NCBI RefSeq assembly: GCF_002741985.1
Contig: NZ_APHW01000104.1
Coordinates: forward strand, 1-64,000
DNA length: 64,000 nucleotides
Direction: 5' to 3'
Origin: Vibrio rotiferianus CAIM 577 = LMG 21460
Lineage (GTDB): Bacteria > Pseudomonadota > Gammaproteobacteria > Enterobacterales > Vibrionaceae
Shown: positions 28,378-36,923 of the stretch, piece by piece
Layout of the letters: every line of letters begins with the position of its first letter
Position numbering within the stretch: position 1 is the first letter of the stretch
Made by a program: the position numbers and the translations under genes
The notes under the pieces: generated by a model
Seen by the model: the letters and a program-made list of their open reading frames with translations, nothing else
Database searches by the model: none
What the model was told of the DNA's origin: nothing

Positions 28378-29169
28378 CTAAACGAAAATTCTCCCTTTCA
28401 TATAAAGCACGCCATCGCCTGATACCTTCACTTGTTCGCCATGTATATCACAGTGCAAAATCCCTCCGCGCTGAGAAGCCTGATAAGCAACCAGTGATGT
28501 TTTGCCCAACTTTTCAGCCCAGAAAGGCACTAGTCCAGCGTGAATCGATCCAGTCACCGGATCTTCATCGCCGCCATTCGCTGGCCAAAAGTAACGTGAT
28601 ATGAAGTCCTGCTGTTCGCCTTTCGCGGTGACGACCACATCGTAAGGTGCGAGTGTCTTGAGGTGTTCTGAACGGTATTGAACATCAAGTACCTCTTGTT
28701 GGCTGTCCACAATCACAAAGTATGCTTGAGGGCTTAGCAGAACATGCTCTACTTTGCAGCTTAAGCCTTCAATCAAAGCCACAGGAATGTCAGAAACGGC
28801 TTTTGGTGGGCGAGAAGGGAAGGCCATCTCGATTTTTCCGTGCACATTCTTCTCTACGGTGAGTGTCCCTACTTCAAGGGTGCGGAATTCAATCGCACCT
28901 TCAATGCCCAATTCGTCAAATAGAACTAACGAAGAGGCTAACGTTGCATGCCCACAGAAATCGATTTCGGTAATAGGAGAGAACCAACGAATCTCATATC
29001 GGTTTGTGCCAATAGGTTTTAGAAAGGCCGTTTCCGATAAGTTGTTTTCTGTCGCGATATTTTGCATCAACTCTGGCGCAAGCCATTCCTCTAGCGGTAC
29101 GACAGCGGCGGAGTTGCCTTTGAATTGCGTATCGGTGAAGGCGTCCACCACGTAGATATCCAGTTCCAT
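28378..29169 (-). CDS. PhzF-family isomerase-like protein
   Basis: A 263-aa protein of the PhzF (phenazine biosynthesis-like) family. Conserved elements are visible: VDAFTDTQFKGNSAAVV (residues 8-24), NNLSETAFL with the catalytic-type Glu46, FCGHATLAS, and the second-half GGDEDPVTGSIHAGLVPFW. PhzF folds as two diaminopimelate-epimerase-like halves and catalyses isomerisations. Most members are not in phenazine pathways and have unknown substrates. There are no phenazine genes nearby, so it is an orphan. The next gene is divergent. Confidence 0.88.
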   Translation of the reverse strand: MELDIYVVDAFTDTQFKGNSAAVVPLEEWLAPELMQNIATENNLSETAFLKPIGTNRYEIRWFSPITEIDFCGHATLASSLVLFDELGIEGAIEFRTLEVGTLTVEKNVHGKIEMAFPSRPPKAVSDIPVALIEGLSCKVEHVLLSPQAYFVIVDSQQEVLDVQYRSEHLKTLAPYDVVVTAKGEQQDFISRYFWPANGGDEDPVTGSIHAGLVPFWAEKLGKTSLVAYQASQRGGILHCDIHGEQVKVSGDGVLYMKGRIFV

Positions 29170-29358
29170 TTACGCTTCCTTGTTTGCTTTTGGGCTAATG
29201 AGCGTACACCAAATAAGTCGTCGATAAGTACAAATTTGAAAATGTTACGTAAAGTATCACTATTTGGCTTAAAATAGTTTTTATTGATACTTAATGAAGG
29301 GTTTCGGTTTCTTTTGGGGAATACACTTATCCCGAACTTAAGAAATAGGAGCATCATC

Positions 29359-29892
29359 ATGAAAGCAATCACTACATCGGTTTTGGCATTAAGCTTATTG
29401 GCAGTGGGTTCAGCTCAAGCATTCGAGTTAACCAGTAATGATATTCAAGAAGGCCACCCAATGGCAAAAACGTTTGAGTACAACAGTTGGGGCTGTGATG
29501 GTGGCAACCAGTCTCCACAGCTGATGTGGAAAGATGCGCCTGCAGGCACAAAGAGCTTTGCAATTACCGCGTACGATCCGGATGCGCCAACAGGCAGTGG
29601 TTTCTGGCACTGGGTTGCGTTTAATATTCCTGCTAATGTGAATGAACTTCCACGCGGTGTGAACATTGAGAAATTGGGTGGTAAAGAGTCTCGTATTGAT
29701 TACGGTACTGTAGGCTTTGGTGGTGTTTGTCCTCCAAAAGCGGACGGTATGCACCGTTACCAGTTCACAGTATGGGCGTTGCCTACCGATAAGTTAAACC
29801 TAGATGAAAATACGCCAGCGGCAGTGGTCGGTTTTACACTAAATAGCATGGCATTAGACAAAGCAAAACTGACGGCGACGTACACACGTTAA
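29359..29892 (+). CDS. YbhB/YbcL-family (Raf kinase inhibitor-like) secreted protein
   Basis: A 177-aa precursor from the ATG at 29359 (ribosome site TAGGAG); the 25 codons upstream are not part of the family. Signal peptide ends SAQA near residue 22. The PEBP/RKIP fold is recognised from NQSPQLMWKDAP, ITAYDPDAPTGSGFWHWV and the GFGGVCPPKADGMHRYQFTVWAL ligand-pocket segment. Bacterial members are periplasmic or cytoplasmic and of unclear function. An AraC-type regulator gene starts 27 nt downstream, so the two form a small operon, an arrangement that suggests autoregulation or a shared signal. Confidence 0.87.
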   Translation: MKAITTSVLALSLLAVGSAQAFELTSNDIQEGHPMAKTFEYNSWGCDGGNQSPQLMWKDAPAGTKSFAITAYDPDAPTGSGFWHWVAFNIPANVNELPRGVNIEKLGGKESRIDYGTVGFGGVCPPKADGMHRYQFTVWALPTDKLNLDENTPAAVVGFTLNSMALDKAKLTATYTR

Positions 29893-29919
29893 ACGTCATT
29901 TAGAGAAGAGAGGGAGTCG

Positions 29920-30702
29920 ATGAGTCACCAATATCAAATTACGATATTTCGAGCTGAACGGTTGCAGAAACTACGCAATGTGAGGATTCACTCCCCAAGT
30001 ATTATTCAGATCATCACCGGGAGTAAGCGCCTTTTCTGGAAGGAGTCGGCGTTAGATCTTTCTCATTCTAAGCTGCTGCTTTGTGAAGCTTCTGCATCGC
30101 TAAGTTTTGAGAATTTGCCCCAGAAAGGGAAGTTTCTCTCGAGAATGTTCAGCTTTCATTGTTTGCCGACAGAGGTGATGCTTGAATTGAGCGTAAGCGT
30201 TGGAGAGGAGCAAGAAGCGCCAACATTAGAAGCAGATAAAGCATTGGAAGAAACCCTCAATGCGTTGTTTTCGTTTTATCAACAAACTATGAGCAAAGAG
30301 ACACAAACCTTCTGGGTAATGGGCTTATACCAGCAACTCGCCGAGCGTGGTGTGTTGCATCACTTATTTACGAGTGCGAACACAACATTCAGTCAGAAGC
30401 TAAGCCGCTATTTGTCGCATTCTCCAGGTGAAGAGCACTCATTAGAAGGAGTGGCAGAGCGCTTTGCTATGAGTCGCGCAACTATGATTCGTAAGCTCAA
30501 GCAAGAGGGGACTCAGTATCGAGAGGTGTTGGCAGAAGTGCGCTTAAATCACGCATTGTATTTAATGCAAAATGGTCACTACAACGTTGCGATGTTGGCT
30601 CACCTTTGTGGTTATCAATCTGAGGGGCGTTTTAGTCAACGGTTCAAAGGTAAATTTGGACTAACTCCTAGTGACTATATCAAAACTGTCGTGGTCAGTT
30701 AG
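29920..30702 (+). CDS. AraC-family transcriptional regulator
   Basis: A 260-aa regulator. The N-terminal 150 residues form an effector domain that I do not recognise further; the C-terminus is the double helix-turn-helix of AraC proteins (LEGVAERFAMSRATMIRKLKQEGTQYREV and the second HTH ending SEGRFSQRFKGKFGLTPSDY). It follows the YbhB-like gene by 27 nt with ribosome site GAGGGAG and is probably its regulator. The effector is unknown. Confidence 0.88.
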   Translation: MSHQYQITIFRAERLQKLRNVRIHSPSIIQIITGSKRLFWKESALDLSHSKLLLCEASASLSFENLPQKGKFLSRMFSFHCLPTEVMLELSVSVGEEQEAPTLEADKALEETLNALFSFYQQTMSKETQTFWVMGLYQQLAERGVLHHLFTSANTTFSQKLSRYLSHSPGEEHSLEGVAERFAMSRATMIRKLKQEGTQYREVLAEVRLNHALYLMQNGHYNVAMLAHLCGYQSEGRFSQRFKGKFGLTPSDYIKTVVVS

Positions 30703-30727
30703 CGCCCTTCGCGTTACCGATGGGCGC
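30701..30727. terminator. Hairpin between convergent araC-type and acr3 genes
   Basis: AGCGCCC (30701-30707) pairs with GGGCGCT over a 14-nt loop. It lies between convergent genes and has no strong T tract. It may end both transcripts inefficiently. Confidence 0.4.
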
Positions 30728-30750
30728 TTCTAAATCATTACAGCCTTTGG

Positions 30751-31806
30751 TTATCTATAGTATTTCTGCTTCATTTTGAGTGCTACTTTCACTAAAGCAA
30801 TCAATACAGGCACTTCGATCAGTGGGCCAATGACACCCGCAAAAGCTTGGTCTGAGTTTAGGCCAAACACTGCGATGGAAACCGCAATTGCCAGTTCAAA
30901 GTTGTTGCCTGTTGCCGTGAAAGCAATCGACGCATTTTTGTCGTAGTCGATGCCCAGTTTCTTACCAACGAAGAAGCTGACAAAGAACATCAATACGAAG
31001 TAGATAGCCAGTGGAATTGCTACACGGAATACATCCATTGGCAGTTCAAGAATCATTTCACCTTTCAAGCTGAACATCAGTACGATGGTCGCAAGTAGGG
31101 CGATAAGCGTAATTGGTGAAATGCGTGGGATGAACACTTCGTTGTACCATTGTTCACCTTTCGCAGCGACCAGCCATTTACGGCTTAGGAAGCCCGCTAG
31201 GAATGGGATACCAAGGTAAATCAGAACGCTCTCAGCGATGTCCATCATCGAGATATCTACCACGAAACCTTCGTAACCAAAGACCGGTGGCAACACAGTG
31301 ATGAACAACCATGCCATTACACTGTAAGTCACGATTTGGAAAGCACTGTTTAGTGCAACTAGGGCTGCGCCGTATTCTTTATTACCACCACCGATATCGT
31401 TCCATACCAATACCATCGCAATACAACGAGCAAGACCGATCAGAATGATACCGACCATGTAGCCCGGATGATCACCTAGGAAAGTCAATGCAAGGATGAA
31501 CATCAAAATAGGGCCGACAATCCAGTTCATAAGCAAAGACAGTGTGATCGCTTTTTTATCTTTCGTCACTGTACCTAGCAGGTTGTAGTTTACCTTTGCT
31601 AGCGGCGGGTACATCATCAAAATCAAACCAATCGCGAGCGGTACGTTCGTGCTACCGACTGACATTGACTCATTCCACTCAGCAACTTGAGGGAATGCTA
31701 CGCCAATACCTACACCGATTGCCATTGCTACAAAAATCCATACTGTTAGGTAACGGTCCAAGAAGCTCATTTTGTCGCTGGCACTATTTAAAACTTGAGT
31801 AGTCAT
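30751..31806 (-). CDS. acr3: Arsenite efflux transporter, ACR3 family
   Basis: A 351-aa permease with ten predicted helices. ACR3 features are visible: MNWIVGPILMF, IIL-IGLARCIAMVLVWNDI with the conserved Cys (Cys128) and SIAFTATGNNFELAIAVSIAVFG. It exports arsenite from the cytoplasm using the proton gradient. The arsR-type regulator gene lies 85 nt upstream on the same strand, and matching ArsR-like operators sit before each gene. No arsC is adjacent, so arsenate reduction must be supplied elsewhere. Confidence 0.92.
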   Translation of the reverse strand: MTTQVLNSASDKMSFLDRYLTVWIFVAMAIGVGIGVAFPQVAEWNESMSVGSTNVPLAIGLILMMYPPLAKVNYNLLGTVTKDKKAITLSLLMNWIVGPILMFILALTFLGDHPGYMVGIILIGLARCIAMVLVWNDIGGGNKEYGAALVALNSAFQIVTYSVMAWLFITVLPPVFGYEGFVVDISMMDIAESVLIYLGIPFLAGFLSRKWLVAAKGEQWYNEVFIPRISPITLIALLATIVLMFSLKGEMILELPMDVFRVAIPLAIYFVLMFFVSFFVGKKLGIDYDKNASIAFTATGNNFELAIAVSIAVFGLNSDQAFAGVIGPLIEVPVLIALVKVALKMKQKYYR

Positions 31807-31825
31807 AGTGTTCTCTTATTCGTTT

Positions 31826-31841
31826 ATCGTCGAAATACGAT
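31826..31841. promoter_or_regulatory. Putative ArsR operator before acr3
   Basis: The inverted repeat ATCGT-CGAAAT-ACGAT lies 20 bp upstream of the acr3 ATG. It matches the site before arsR (32253-32268) at 14 of 16 positions, which supports a shared binding protein. Confidence 0.7.
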
Positions 31842-31891
31842 GGTTAAAGGTATAGTTTATCTCTGCACGCCTTACCAGCGTGCAAAGGGAA

Positions 31892-32233
31892 TTAATCAAA
31901 TAATTTGGAAAAGCCTAGATTGAACTGATCAAACGCGTCGCGCTGAATGCGGTAACACACCTTAGGTGGGTTTGGCTCGGCGCTAATAAAGCCTGCTTGC
32001 TTTAGAATACGCAAGTGCTCGGAAACAGTAGATTGCGCAAGACCCAATTCAGAAACCAAATCACTGTTCAAACAACCGCCCATGGTATCGAGAGTGTGCA
32101 GGATATGCAGAATGCGCAAACGTGCAGGATGCGATAAAGCTTTTGCTTGTGCTGCTAGAGTTTGTTCTTTCTCTAGTTGTTGTTGCGTTGTCTGAAAAGC
32201 AACTACGCACTTGTCGTTGCATTTATCACTCAT
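31892..32233 (-). CDS. arsR: ArsR-family metalloregulator
   Basis: A 113-aa winged-helix repressor (ALSHPARLRILHIL, LGLAQSTVSEHLRILKQAGFI). Several cysteines are available for As(III): C5, C9 and the one in MGGCLNS. It differs from E. coli ArsR, whose ELCVCDL motif is absent, so the arsenic site probably uses another cysteine set. It precedes acr3 on the same strand, and near-identical operators before both genes indicate repression released by arsenite. Confidence 0.88.
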   Translation of the reverse strand: MSDKCNDKCVVAFQTTQQQLEKEQTLAAQAKALSHPARLRILHILHTLDTMGGCLNSDLVSELGLAQSTVSEHLRILKQAGFISAEPNPPKVCYRIQRDAFDQFNLGFSKLFD

Positions 32234-32252
32234 TCGCTGGCCTTAATAGTTA

Positions 32253-32268
32253 ATCGTCGAATTGCGAT
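32253..32268. promoter_or_regulatory. Putative ArsR operator before arsR
   Basis: ATCGT-CGAATT-GCGAT, an imperfect inverted repeat 20 bp before the arsR ATG, the same distance as the acr3 copy from its ATG. Confidence 0.7.
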
Positions 32269-32387
32269 AAAGTGTACGCCTGCTCAGTTTAGGATGCAAC
32301 TATAGAATCGACACCATGTAAAATCTGAGGGTAGGTATGGATAACTGCTGAATGGATTTACATTATTAGGACAATAAAGTGGAGACA

Positions 32388-32457
32388 AAAAAATGAAAAA
32401 GCAGAACTTAAAGATACAACGAAGTGGGGGTGTAGTATCAGGAGTTAAGTTCTGCTT
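32388..32457 (-). terminator. 3' structure of the SgrS-like RNA
   Basis: Perfect 13-bp stem AAGCAGAACTTAA (32399-32411) / TTAAGTTCTGCTT (32445-32457) with an inner GATAC/GTATC hairpin (32413-32417, 32435-32439). On the minus strand it is followed by TTTTTCATTTTTTTG. Confidence 0.8.
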
Positions 32458-32473
32458 GGAGTTGTAAGTTATG

Positions 32474-32608
32474 TTATGACCAATTCAATAACTCTTTCAT
32501 GTTTAGTAGCGCGATCACTTCCAACTTGTTTTTTGATTGAGCGATACGCTGTTGGAAATAAGCAGCCATCTTAGGCCACGCTTTTGCAGGTCTTTTATGG
32601 ATTCGCAT
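32474..32608 (-). CDS. 44-aa basic protein in SgrT position
   Basis: A small ORF with a near-ideal ribosome site (AAGGAGG, 7 nt before the ATG at 32608). The product starts MRIHKRPAKAWPKMAAYF and ends MKELLNWS: a basic N-terminal half with aromatic residues and a Leu-rich helical C-terminal half. There is no obvious membrane span. E. coli SgrT, encoded inside SgrS, is 43 aa and also has a basic-aromatic front and a LEGLMQW-like tail; similarity is faint and I claim only position, size and layout. SgrT inhibits the glucose transporter PtsG during sugar-phosphate stress. The strong ribosome site makes translation likely whatever the function. Confidence 0.65.
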   Translation of the reverse strand: MRIHKRPAKAWPKMAAYFQQRIAQSKNKLEVIALLNMKELLNWS

Positions 32609-32648
32609 GATATTTCCTCCTTCGTGTTGACAGGGTCAGTATGCGAAG

Positions 32649-32755
32649 AAAAGGGGAGCTGAAAAAGAGAGTAGATTTCTGTGGTTTATTCCTAATAAGC
32701 TCGAAAGGGGAGCTAACTCTTCGATTTTTGGCTTTGCGTAGGCAAAAAGGGGAAC
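32649..32755. promoter_or_regulatory. Three AAAGGGGA repeats between sgrR and the SgrS-like gene
   Basis: AAAGGGGAGCT occurs at 32650-32660 and 32704-32714, and AAAGGGGAAC at 32746-32755, all in the same orientation. The first overlaps the region expected for the -35 of the SgrS-like promoter. They are candidate SgrR binding sites. Confidence 0.5.
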
Positions 32756-32834
32756 AAAGTGAACGGAAGTTTTCTTATTTTCTCTTGGATAAGTTGAGTA
32801 AAATAAACCTATCTCCACTTTTTGAGGATACGCA

Positions 32835-34583
32835 GTGTCTGATCTCAACTTGTTCCGCTACTACCAACGACTGACACCATTAGGTGTTGGTAGTGAAGTC
32901 AAAACCACGTTGCAGGAAGTGGCGGATTTGCTGTTCACTTCTCCTCGTCACGCGCGCAGCTTGTTGTCGCAAATGCAGGCGCTCACGTGGTTAAGTTGGC
33001 AGCCAAAAGCGGGCCGCAATCAGCGTTCGACATTGCTCCTAAACATAGCGTTAAGCGCGCTAAAAGAGAGCCTAGCTCTGGAGCGCATTAAGCTGGGTAA
33101 GTACGAAAAAGCACTGGCGATTCTCGATGAAGATGAAGCTGCATTTGGACGTTTGCTCAAAACCACTTCAGGTGCATCGGTTCAAGAAGGTCGACTCAAT
33201 ATCCAGCTGACTTATAAGCGTATGTTTGAGCGCATCGTCCCTCACCAACTTCACCGCAGCAGTGAGCGCTTCTTTCTGCGTCAAATCTATTGTTGCTTGG
33301 TATCGAGTGACTACAACGGTGTGGTAAAGCCAGAGTTGGCCCACCATTGGCGCTACGATGAGAAGAACTTTGAGTGGACATTTTACCTTCGCCCCGGTCT
33401 AACGTTTCATAATGGGGCGCCGATTGATGCTGATACCGTGGTGAGTCTATTTGCCAAACTGAGTTCGTTGGAGTATTACCAGAAAGAGCTGGCTCACGTT
33501 ACCGACATCACTGCACCAAACCCTCTTAAAGTAGTGTTTACCCTGAGCAAGCCAGATTTGGGGTTTGCAGGGCTTATATCTGGGGTGAAATACGGCATTC
33601 AACCCGTTAGCCAAGTAAACGTAGCCAACAACAACTTGGTGATTGGTAGTGGCCCGTTTTCGGTGATTGAGCACAATGCGAATCGACTAAAGCTGAAAGC
33701 TTTCGATGCTTATTACGCTTGCCGTGTACTTACCGACATAGTGACGATTTGGATCGTCAACGATGAGAAAATGGAGAATCCTTCACTCACTGGTAGTGTG
33801 CCTATCAACGTTAGTGAGACTTTGTGTGGTCATTATGTTTCGACTCAAGATGACAAAGCCCCTCATGATGGTCAACACACTCGAACTGAAGATGGTTGCT
33901 TGTTTGCTCTGTTCAACCATCATGCTAAACAGCCTTTGTCTCGTGCTCAGCGCCGCTATATTGCAGAGTTGATTCAACCTGAGCGTTTGGCAGAAGCGAT
34001 GCGAAAAGAAAATACAGTGTTTCGCAGCGTTCCTGCTTCCAACTTACTACCTAGTTGGAAGCCCGTTTTACGTCCTTTTGGGGACAGAACCAAGTTACCG
34101 AAGACCATCACTATCGCGGGTTACAACTACACTGCGCTTCGTCGCTGTGCTCGTGCTATTTCTTCTCTCCTGGCATTGGAAGGCTGTAAAGTTGAGACGA
34201 TCATGTATTCCTACAGAGAGCTAAATGAAAAAGCGGAAAATGGAACGCTAGACGAGACGCTGGTGGTGACTAACACCACTTCTGATGACAGCCGTCATGT
34301 CTCTGCTTTTACTAACTTCTTTAGCAATGATGTTTTGTACCATACATTGGGTGAAGAAAATGCGCAGTGGCTTGATGAGCAGTTGGAAAAGGTGAGGTCG
34401 TTGGTTCCCCTTGAAGATTACTTAGTTGCGCTTGAGCCTATTGCTTCAACACTGGTCAGTGAATACTGGATCGCACCAATGTTCCACCATACTCAGACAC
34501 TGCGTTTCCAAGGTGTTTTAGAAGACGTCGCTCTCACTAACTGGGGTTGGCCGGATATTCGTTCAGTGTGGTCAGCAGATTAA
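32835..34583 (+). CDS. sgrR: SgrR-family sugar-phosphate stress regulator
   Basis: A 582-aa protein with a GTG start (GAGGATA upstream). The N-terminal winged helix (residues about 5-110: LQEVADLLFTSPRHARSLLSQMQALTWLSW) is fused to a periplasmic-binding-protein-like SBP5 domain (from about 160: PELAHHWRYDEKNFEWTFYLRPGLTFHNG). This is the SgrR architecture, in which the SBP-like part senses a cytoplasmic metabolite when sugar phosphates accumulate, and the helix-turn-helix activates sgrS. The divergent SgrS-like gene in this window supports the assignment. It is followed by a clean terminator. Confidence 0.9.
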   Translation: MSDLNLFRYYQRLTPLGVGSEVKTTLQEVADLLFTSPRHARSLLSQMQALTWLSWQPKAGRNQRSTLLLNIALSALKESLALERIKLGKYEKALAILDEDEAAFGRLLKTTSGASVQEGRLNIQLTYKRMFERIVPHQLHRSSERFFLRQIYCCLVSSDYNGVVKPELAHHWRYDEKNFEWTFYLRPGLTFHNGAPIDADTVVSLFAKLSSLEYYQKELAHVTDITAPNPLKVVFTLSKPDLGFAGLISGVKYGIQPVSQVNVANNNLVIGSGPFSVIEHNANRLKLKAFDAYYACRVLTDIVTIWIVNDEKMENPSLTGSVPINVSETLCGHYVSTQDDKAPHDGQHTRTEDGCLFALFNHHAKQPLSRAQRRYIAELIQPERLAEAMRKENTVFRSVPASNLLPSWKPVLRPFGDRTKLPKTITIAGYNYTALRRCARAISSLLALEGCKVETIMYSYRELNEKAENGTLDETLVVTNTTSDDSRHVSAFTNFFSNDVLYHTLGEENAQWLDEQLEKVRSLVPLEDYLVALEPIASTLVSEYWIAPMFHHTQTLRFQGVLEDVALTNWGWPDIRSVWSAD

Positions 34584-34586
34584 TCA

Positions 34587-34610
34587 AACCCGCCACTCGG
34601 CGGGTTTTTT
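34587..34610 (+). terminator. Intrinsic terminator after sgrR
   Basis: Stem AACCCGCC (34587-34594) / GGCGGGTT (34599-34606) with an ACTC loop and a run of six Ts. Confidence 0.94.
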
Positions 34611-35036
34611 GTGTCTTTTCTTTTCCGACCTTCTGCTCGCTATATGTTGAAACTAAGCAACGTTTCGATTTCTTTTAGCAAACAAGTGTGATGATTATCC
34701 CTGTTTGAAACTCACTAGCGCCAAATTAGTGGAAAATGAAGTTTGAATTTAATCACGATAAATAGCGAGTCAAGAGTTGTAATGTGATCGAGATAAATTA
34801 TTGCGAATTTCTAGAAATGTTTGGATAGGTGCGGAGGTTCAAATTATGCCTATTGACATGTTGCTGAAAGAAAATTTGTTGCTAACTTTCTTTGTCTATT
34901 TTTGAGCTACGTTCATTAAAACAAATTGACAGCCATTTAATTGTGATTTGTTGCACAAAAGAGGCGTGCTTGCGCGGTTCTACTACTCTTATTGATAATT
35001 AACCCATCGATACCGAACTGTTGATAGGGTTTAAAA
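34611..35036 (+). promoter_or_regulatory. Promoter region of the cmt-like operon with a CRP-type site
   Basis: 426 bp without a gene. TGTGATTTGTTGCACA at 34942-34957 matches the CRP consensus TGTGA-N6-TCACA with one mismatch and lies 80 bp before the first ATG, a sensible place for catabolite activation of a PTS operon. A second half-match (TGTGATCGAGATAAAT) lies near 34793. Nothing else stands out. Confidence 0.55.
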
Positions 35037-35480
35037 ATGCTGTATGAATTAATCGACCACGAACTAGTAGATGTTATTAATGACCGCGCTTACCAATGGC
35101 AAGACGCAGTTAAAAAGACAACGCAATACCTAGAAGACAAAGGTTACGTTTCTCAGCAATACGCGGATGCCATCATCCAATCGACCGAAGAAAATGGTCC
35201 CTATTATGTGTTGTGCCCTGGACTGGCGATGCCACATGCTCGCCCAGAAACCGGTGTCCTAAAAACGGGCTTGGGCATTCATATTTTCCCTTCACCAGTT
35301 GATTTTGGTTCGGACCTTGGTCCTGCCAACATTCTAATTACCCTAGCTGCAAAAGACGCTGATACCCACATTGAGGTGATTCAAGCGCTGAGCGAGATGT
35401 TTGTGGACGAAGAGAACATTGCAAAACTGGCACAAGCTTCATCTAAGGAACAAGTGCTAGACATAATAAAAGCATACTAA
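35037..35480 (+). CDS. cmtB: PTS EIIA component, mannitol/fructose type (CmtB-like)
   Basis: A 147-aa cytoplasmic EIIA of the PTS_EIIA_2 family; E. coli CmtB has the same length. The phospho-accepting histidine is His67 in GLAMPHARPE. It takes phosphate from HPr and passes it to the EIIB domain of the next gene. First gene of a six-gene operon (EIIA, EIICB, dehydrogenase, MtlR-like, kinase, PHP phosphatase), with a CRP-like site upstream. The first five genes follow the order of the E. coli cmtB-cmtA-yggP-(yggF)-yggD-yggC cluster, which is why the symbol is offered. Confidence 0.87.
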   Translation: MLYELIDHELVDVINDRAYQWQDAVKKTTQYLEDKGYVSQQYADAIIQSTEENGPYYVLCPGLAMPHARPETGVLKTGLGIHIFPSPVDFGSDLGPANILITLAAKDADTHIEVIQALSEMFVDEENIAKLAQASSKEQVLDIIKAY

Positions 35481-35492
35481 AAGGAACATAAC

Positions 35493-36914
35493 GTGAAAGC
35501 AAACATGCGAGCCAATGTGCAAGCCTTCGGGGGTCATTTGACCGCCATGGTGCTGCCAAATATCGGAGCCTTCATCGCTTGGGGCTTTATTACTGCACTC
35601 TTTATCCCAACAGGTTGGATGCCAAACGAAGCGTTTGGGGAACTTGTTGGTCCAATGATCACTTACTTATTACCACTGTTGATCGGTTATACCGGCGGTC
35701 AGATTGTCGGTGATAAACGCGGCGCGGTAGCCGGTGCCATTGGTACCATGGGTGTTATCGTTGGTGCGAACATCCCAATGTTCGTCGGCGCAATGATCAT
35801 GGGCCCACTCAGTGCTTGGGTTGTGGTGCAAATGGATAAGCGAATCCAACACCGTATTCCTTCTGGCTTTGAGATGGTGGTGAACAACTTCTCACTCGGT
35901 ATTGTGGGCATGATCCTGTGTCTGTTCGCCTACGAGATTGTTGGTCCTGCAGTAACAGCGGCAAACTTGTTTGTGAAATCGGGCATCGAAGCCTTGGTGG
36001 CAACGGGATTCCTTCCTCTGCTCGCTATCATCAACGAGCCTGCGAAAGTGCTGTTCCTAAACAACGCTATCGACCAAGGTATTTATTACCCACTAGGTCT
36101 GCAGGCGGCAGCTGAAACAGGTAAATCAATCTTCTTTATGGTGGCATCTAACCCAGGTCCGGGTCTTGGTATGCTGTTGGCTTACGCGAAGTTTGGTCAA
36201 GGCCTGTCTAAACGTTCTGCGCCAAGTGCCATCATCATTCACTTCTTCGGTGGTATTCATGAGCTGTACTTCCCGTATGTGCTAATGAAGCCAATCATGA
36301 TCTTGGCAATGATTGCGGGTGCAGCGACAGGTATCGCAACCTTCAATCTACTTGATGCAGGTTTGGTAGCAGGTCCAAGTCCAGGCTCAATCTTCTCTTA
36401 CCTAGCACTGACTCCGAAAGGCAGCTTCCTAGCGACCATCGCAGGCGTCACAACTGCAACGATTGTTTCCTTCCTTGTCGCAAGTGCGATTCTGAAGATG
36501 AGCAAAGCAGAAGACAAGGAAGACGAGTTTGAACAGTCTGTCTCTGATATGAAAGACATGAAAGCGGAAGGCACAATCAAACCAGTTGCTGCTGCAACAC
36601 AAGAAGTCAACAAACCAATTTCATTTGTCGCATTTGCTTGTGATGCGGGTATGGGCTCAAGTGCGATGGGCGCTTCAACCTTCAAACGCAAGTTAGTTCA
36701 AGCCGGGATTGATATTGAAGTGAAGAACTTCGCCATCGAAAAAGTCCCAAGTGAAGCCGACATCGTCGTGACACACGAAAGCTTAGAAAGTCGAGCCATC
36801 AAAGCAACAGGCTTGCCAGTGGTAACGATTAAGAACTTCCTCAATGACCCAGCGCTCAATGAGCTGATGGATACGATTAAGCAACAAGCGGTCGCGACTG
36901 AGCAACCAGCCTAA
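35493..36914 (+). CDS. cmtA: PTS EIICB permease, mannitol family (CmtA-like)
   Basis: A 473-aa protein with a GTG start and an AAGGA ribosome site. The EIIC domain (about residues 10-340) shows the mannitol-family sequences GAFIAWGFITALFIPTGW, INEPAKVLFLNNAIDQGI (the NEP-type substrate loop) and FGGIHELYFPYVLM. EIIB (about 375-465) has the phospho-cysteine Cys383 in ACDAGMGSSAMG. There is no fused EIIA; that is supplied by the preceding gene 12 nt upstream. It imports and phosphorylates a hexitol-like sugar. Mannitol is the nearest relative, but the actual substrate of Cmt systems is unproven. Confidence 0.88.
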   Translation: MKANMRANVQAFGGHLTAMVLPNIGAFIAWGFITALFIPTGWMPNEAFGELVGPMITYLLPLLIGYTGGQIVGDKRGAVAGAIGTMGVIVGANIPMFVGAMIMGPLSAWVVVQMDKRIQHRIPSGFEMVVNNFSLGIVGMILCLFAYEIVGPAVTAANLFVKSGIEALVATGFLPLLAIINEPAKVLFLNNAIDQGIYYPLGLQAAAETGKSIFFMVASNPGPGLGMLLAYAKFGQGLSKRSAPSAIIIHFFGGIHELYFPYVLMKPIMILAMIAGAATGIATFNLLDAGLVAGPSPGSIFSYLALTPKGSFLATIAGVTTATIVSFLVASAILKMSKAEDKEDEFEQSVSDMKDMKAEGTIKPVAAATQEVNKPISFVAFACDAGMGSSAMGASTFKRKLVQAGIDIEVKNFAIEKVPSEADIVVTHESLESRAIKATGLPVVTIKNFLNDPALNELMDTIKQQAVATEQPA

Positions 36915-36923
36915 CAATGCAGT

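Larger units (their letters stand above)
32388..32631 (-). ncRNA. Candidate SgrS-type RNA divergent from sgrR
   Basis: The architecture matches enteric SgrS (about 227 nt): divergent from sgrR, a short leader, a small ORF of 44 codons in the 5' half, about 15 nt of spacer, then a structured 3' end with a T-rich terminator. A CATACT -10-like box at 32643-32638 would give a start near 32631, a leader of about 23 nt and an RNA of about 243 nt. The 3' part contains a C-rich stretch (ACACCCCCAC) in a stem-loop that could pair with G-rich ribosome sites. The enteric ptsG-pairing sequence is not recognisable. Start and end are estimated. Confidence 0.6.

Noticed and set aside
32641..32874. 77-codon plus-strand frame between the SgrS-like gene and sgrR
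   Set aside because: Overlaps the sgrR start and the AAAGGGGA repeats; its Gly-Glu pattern comes from those repeats and it has no ribosome site.
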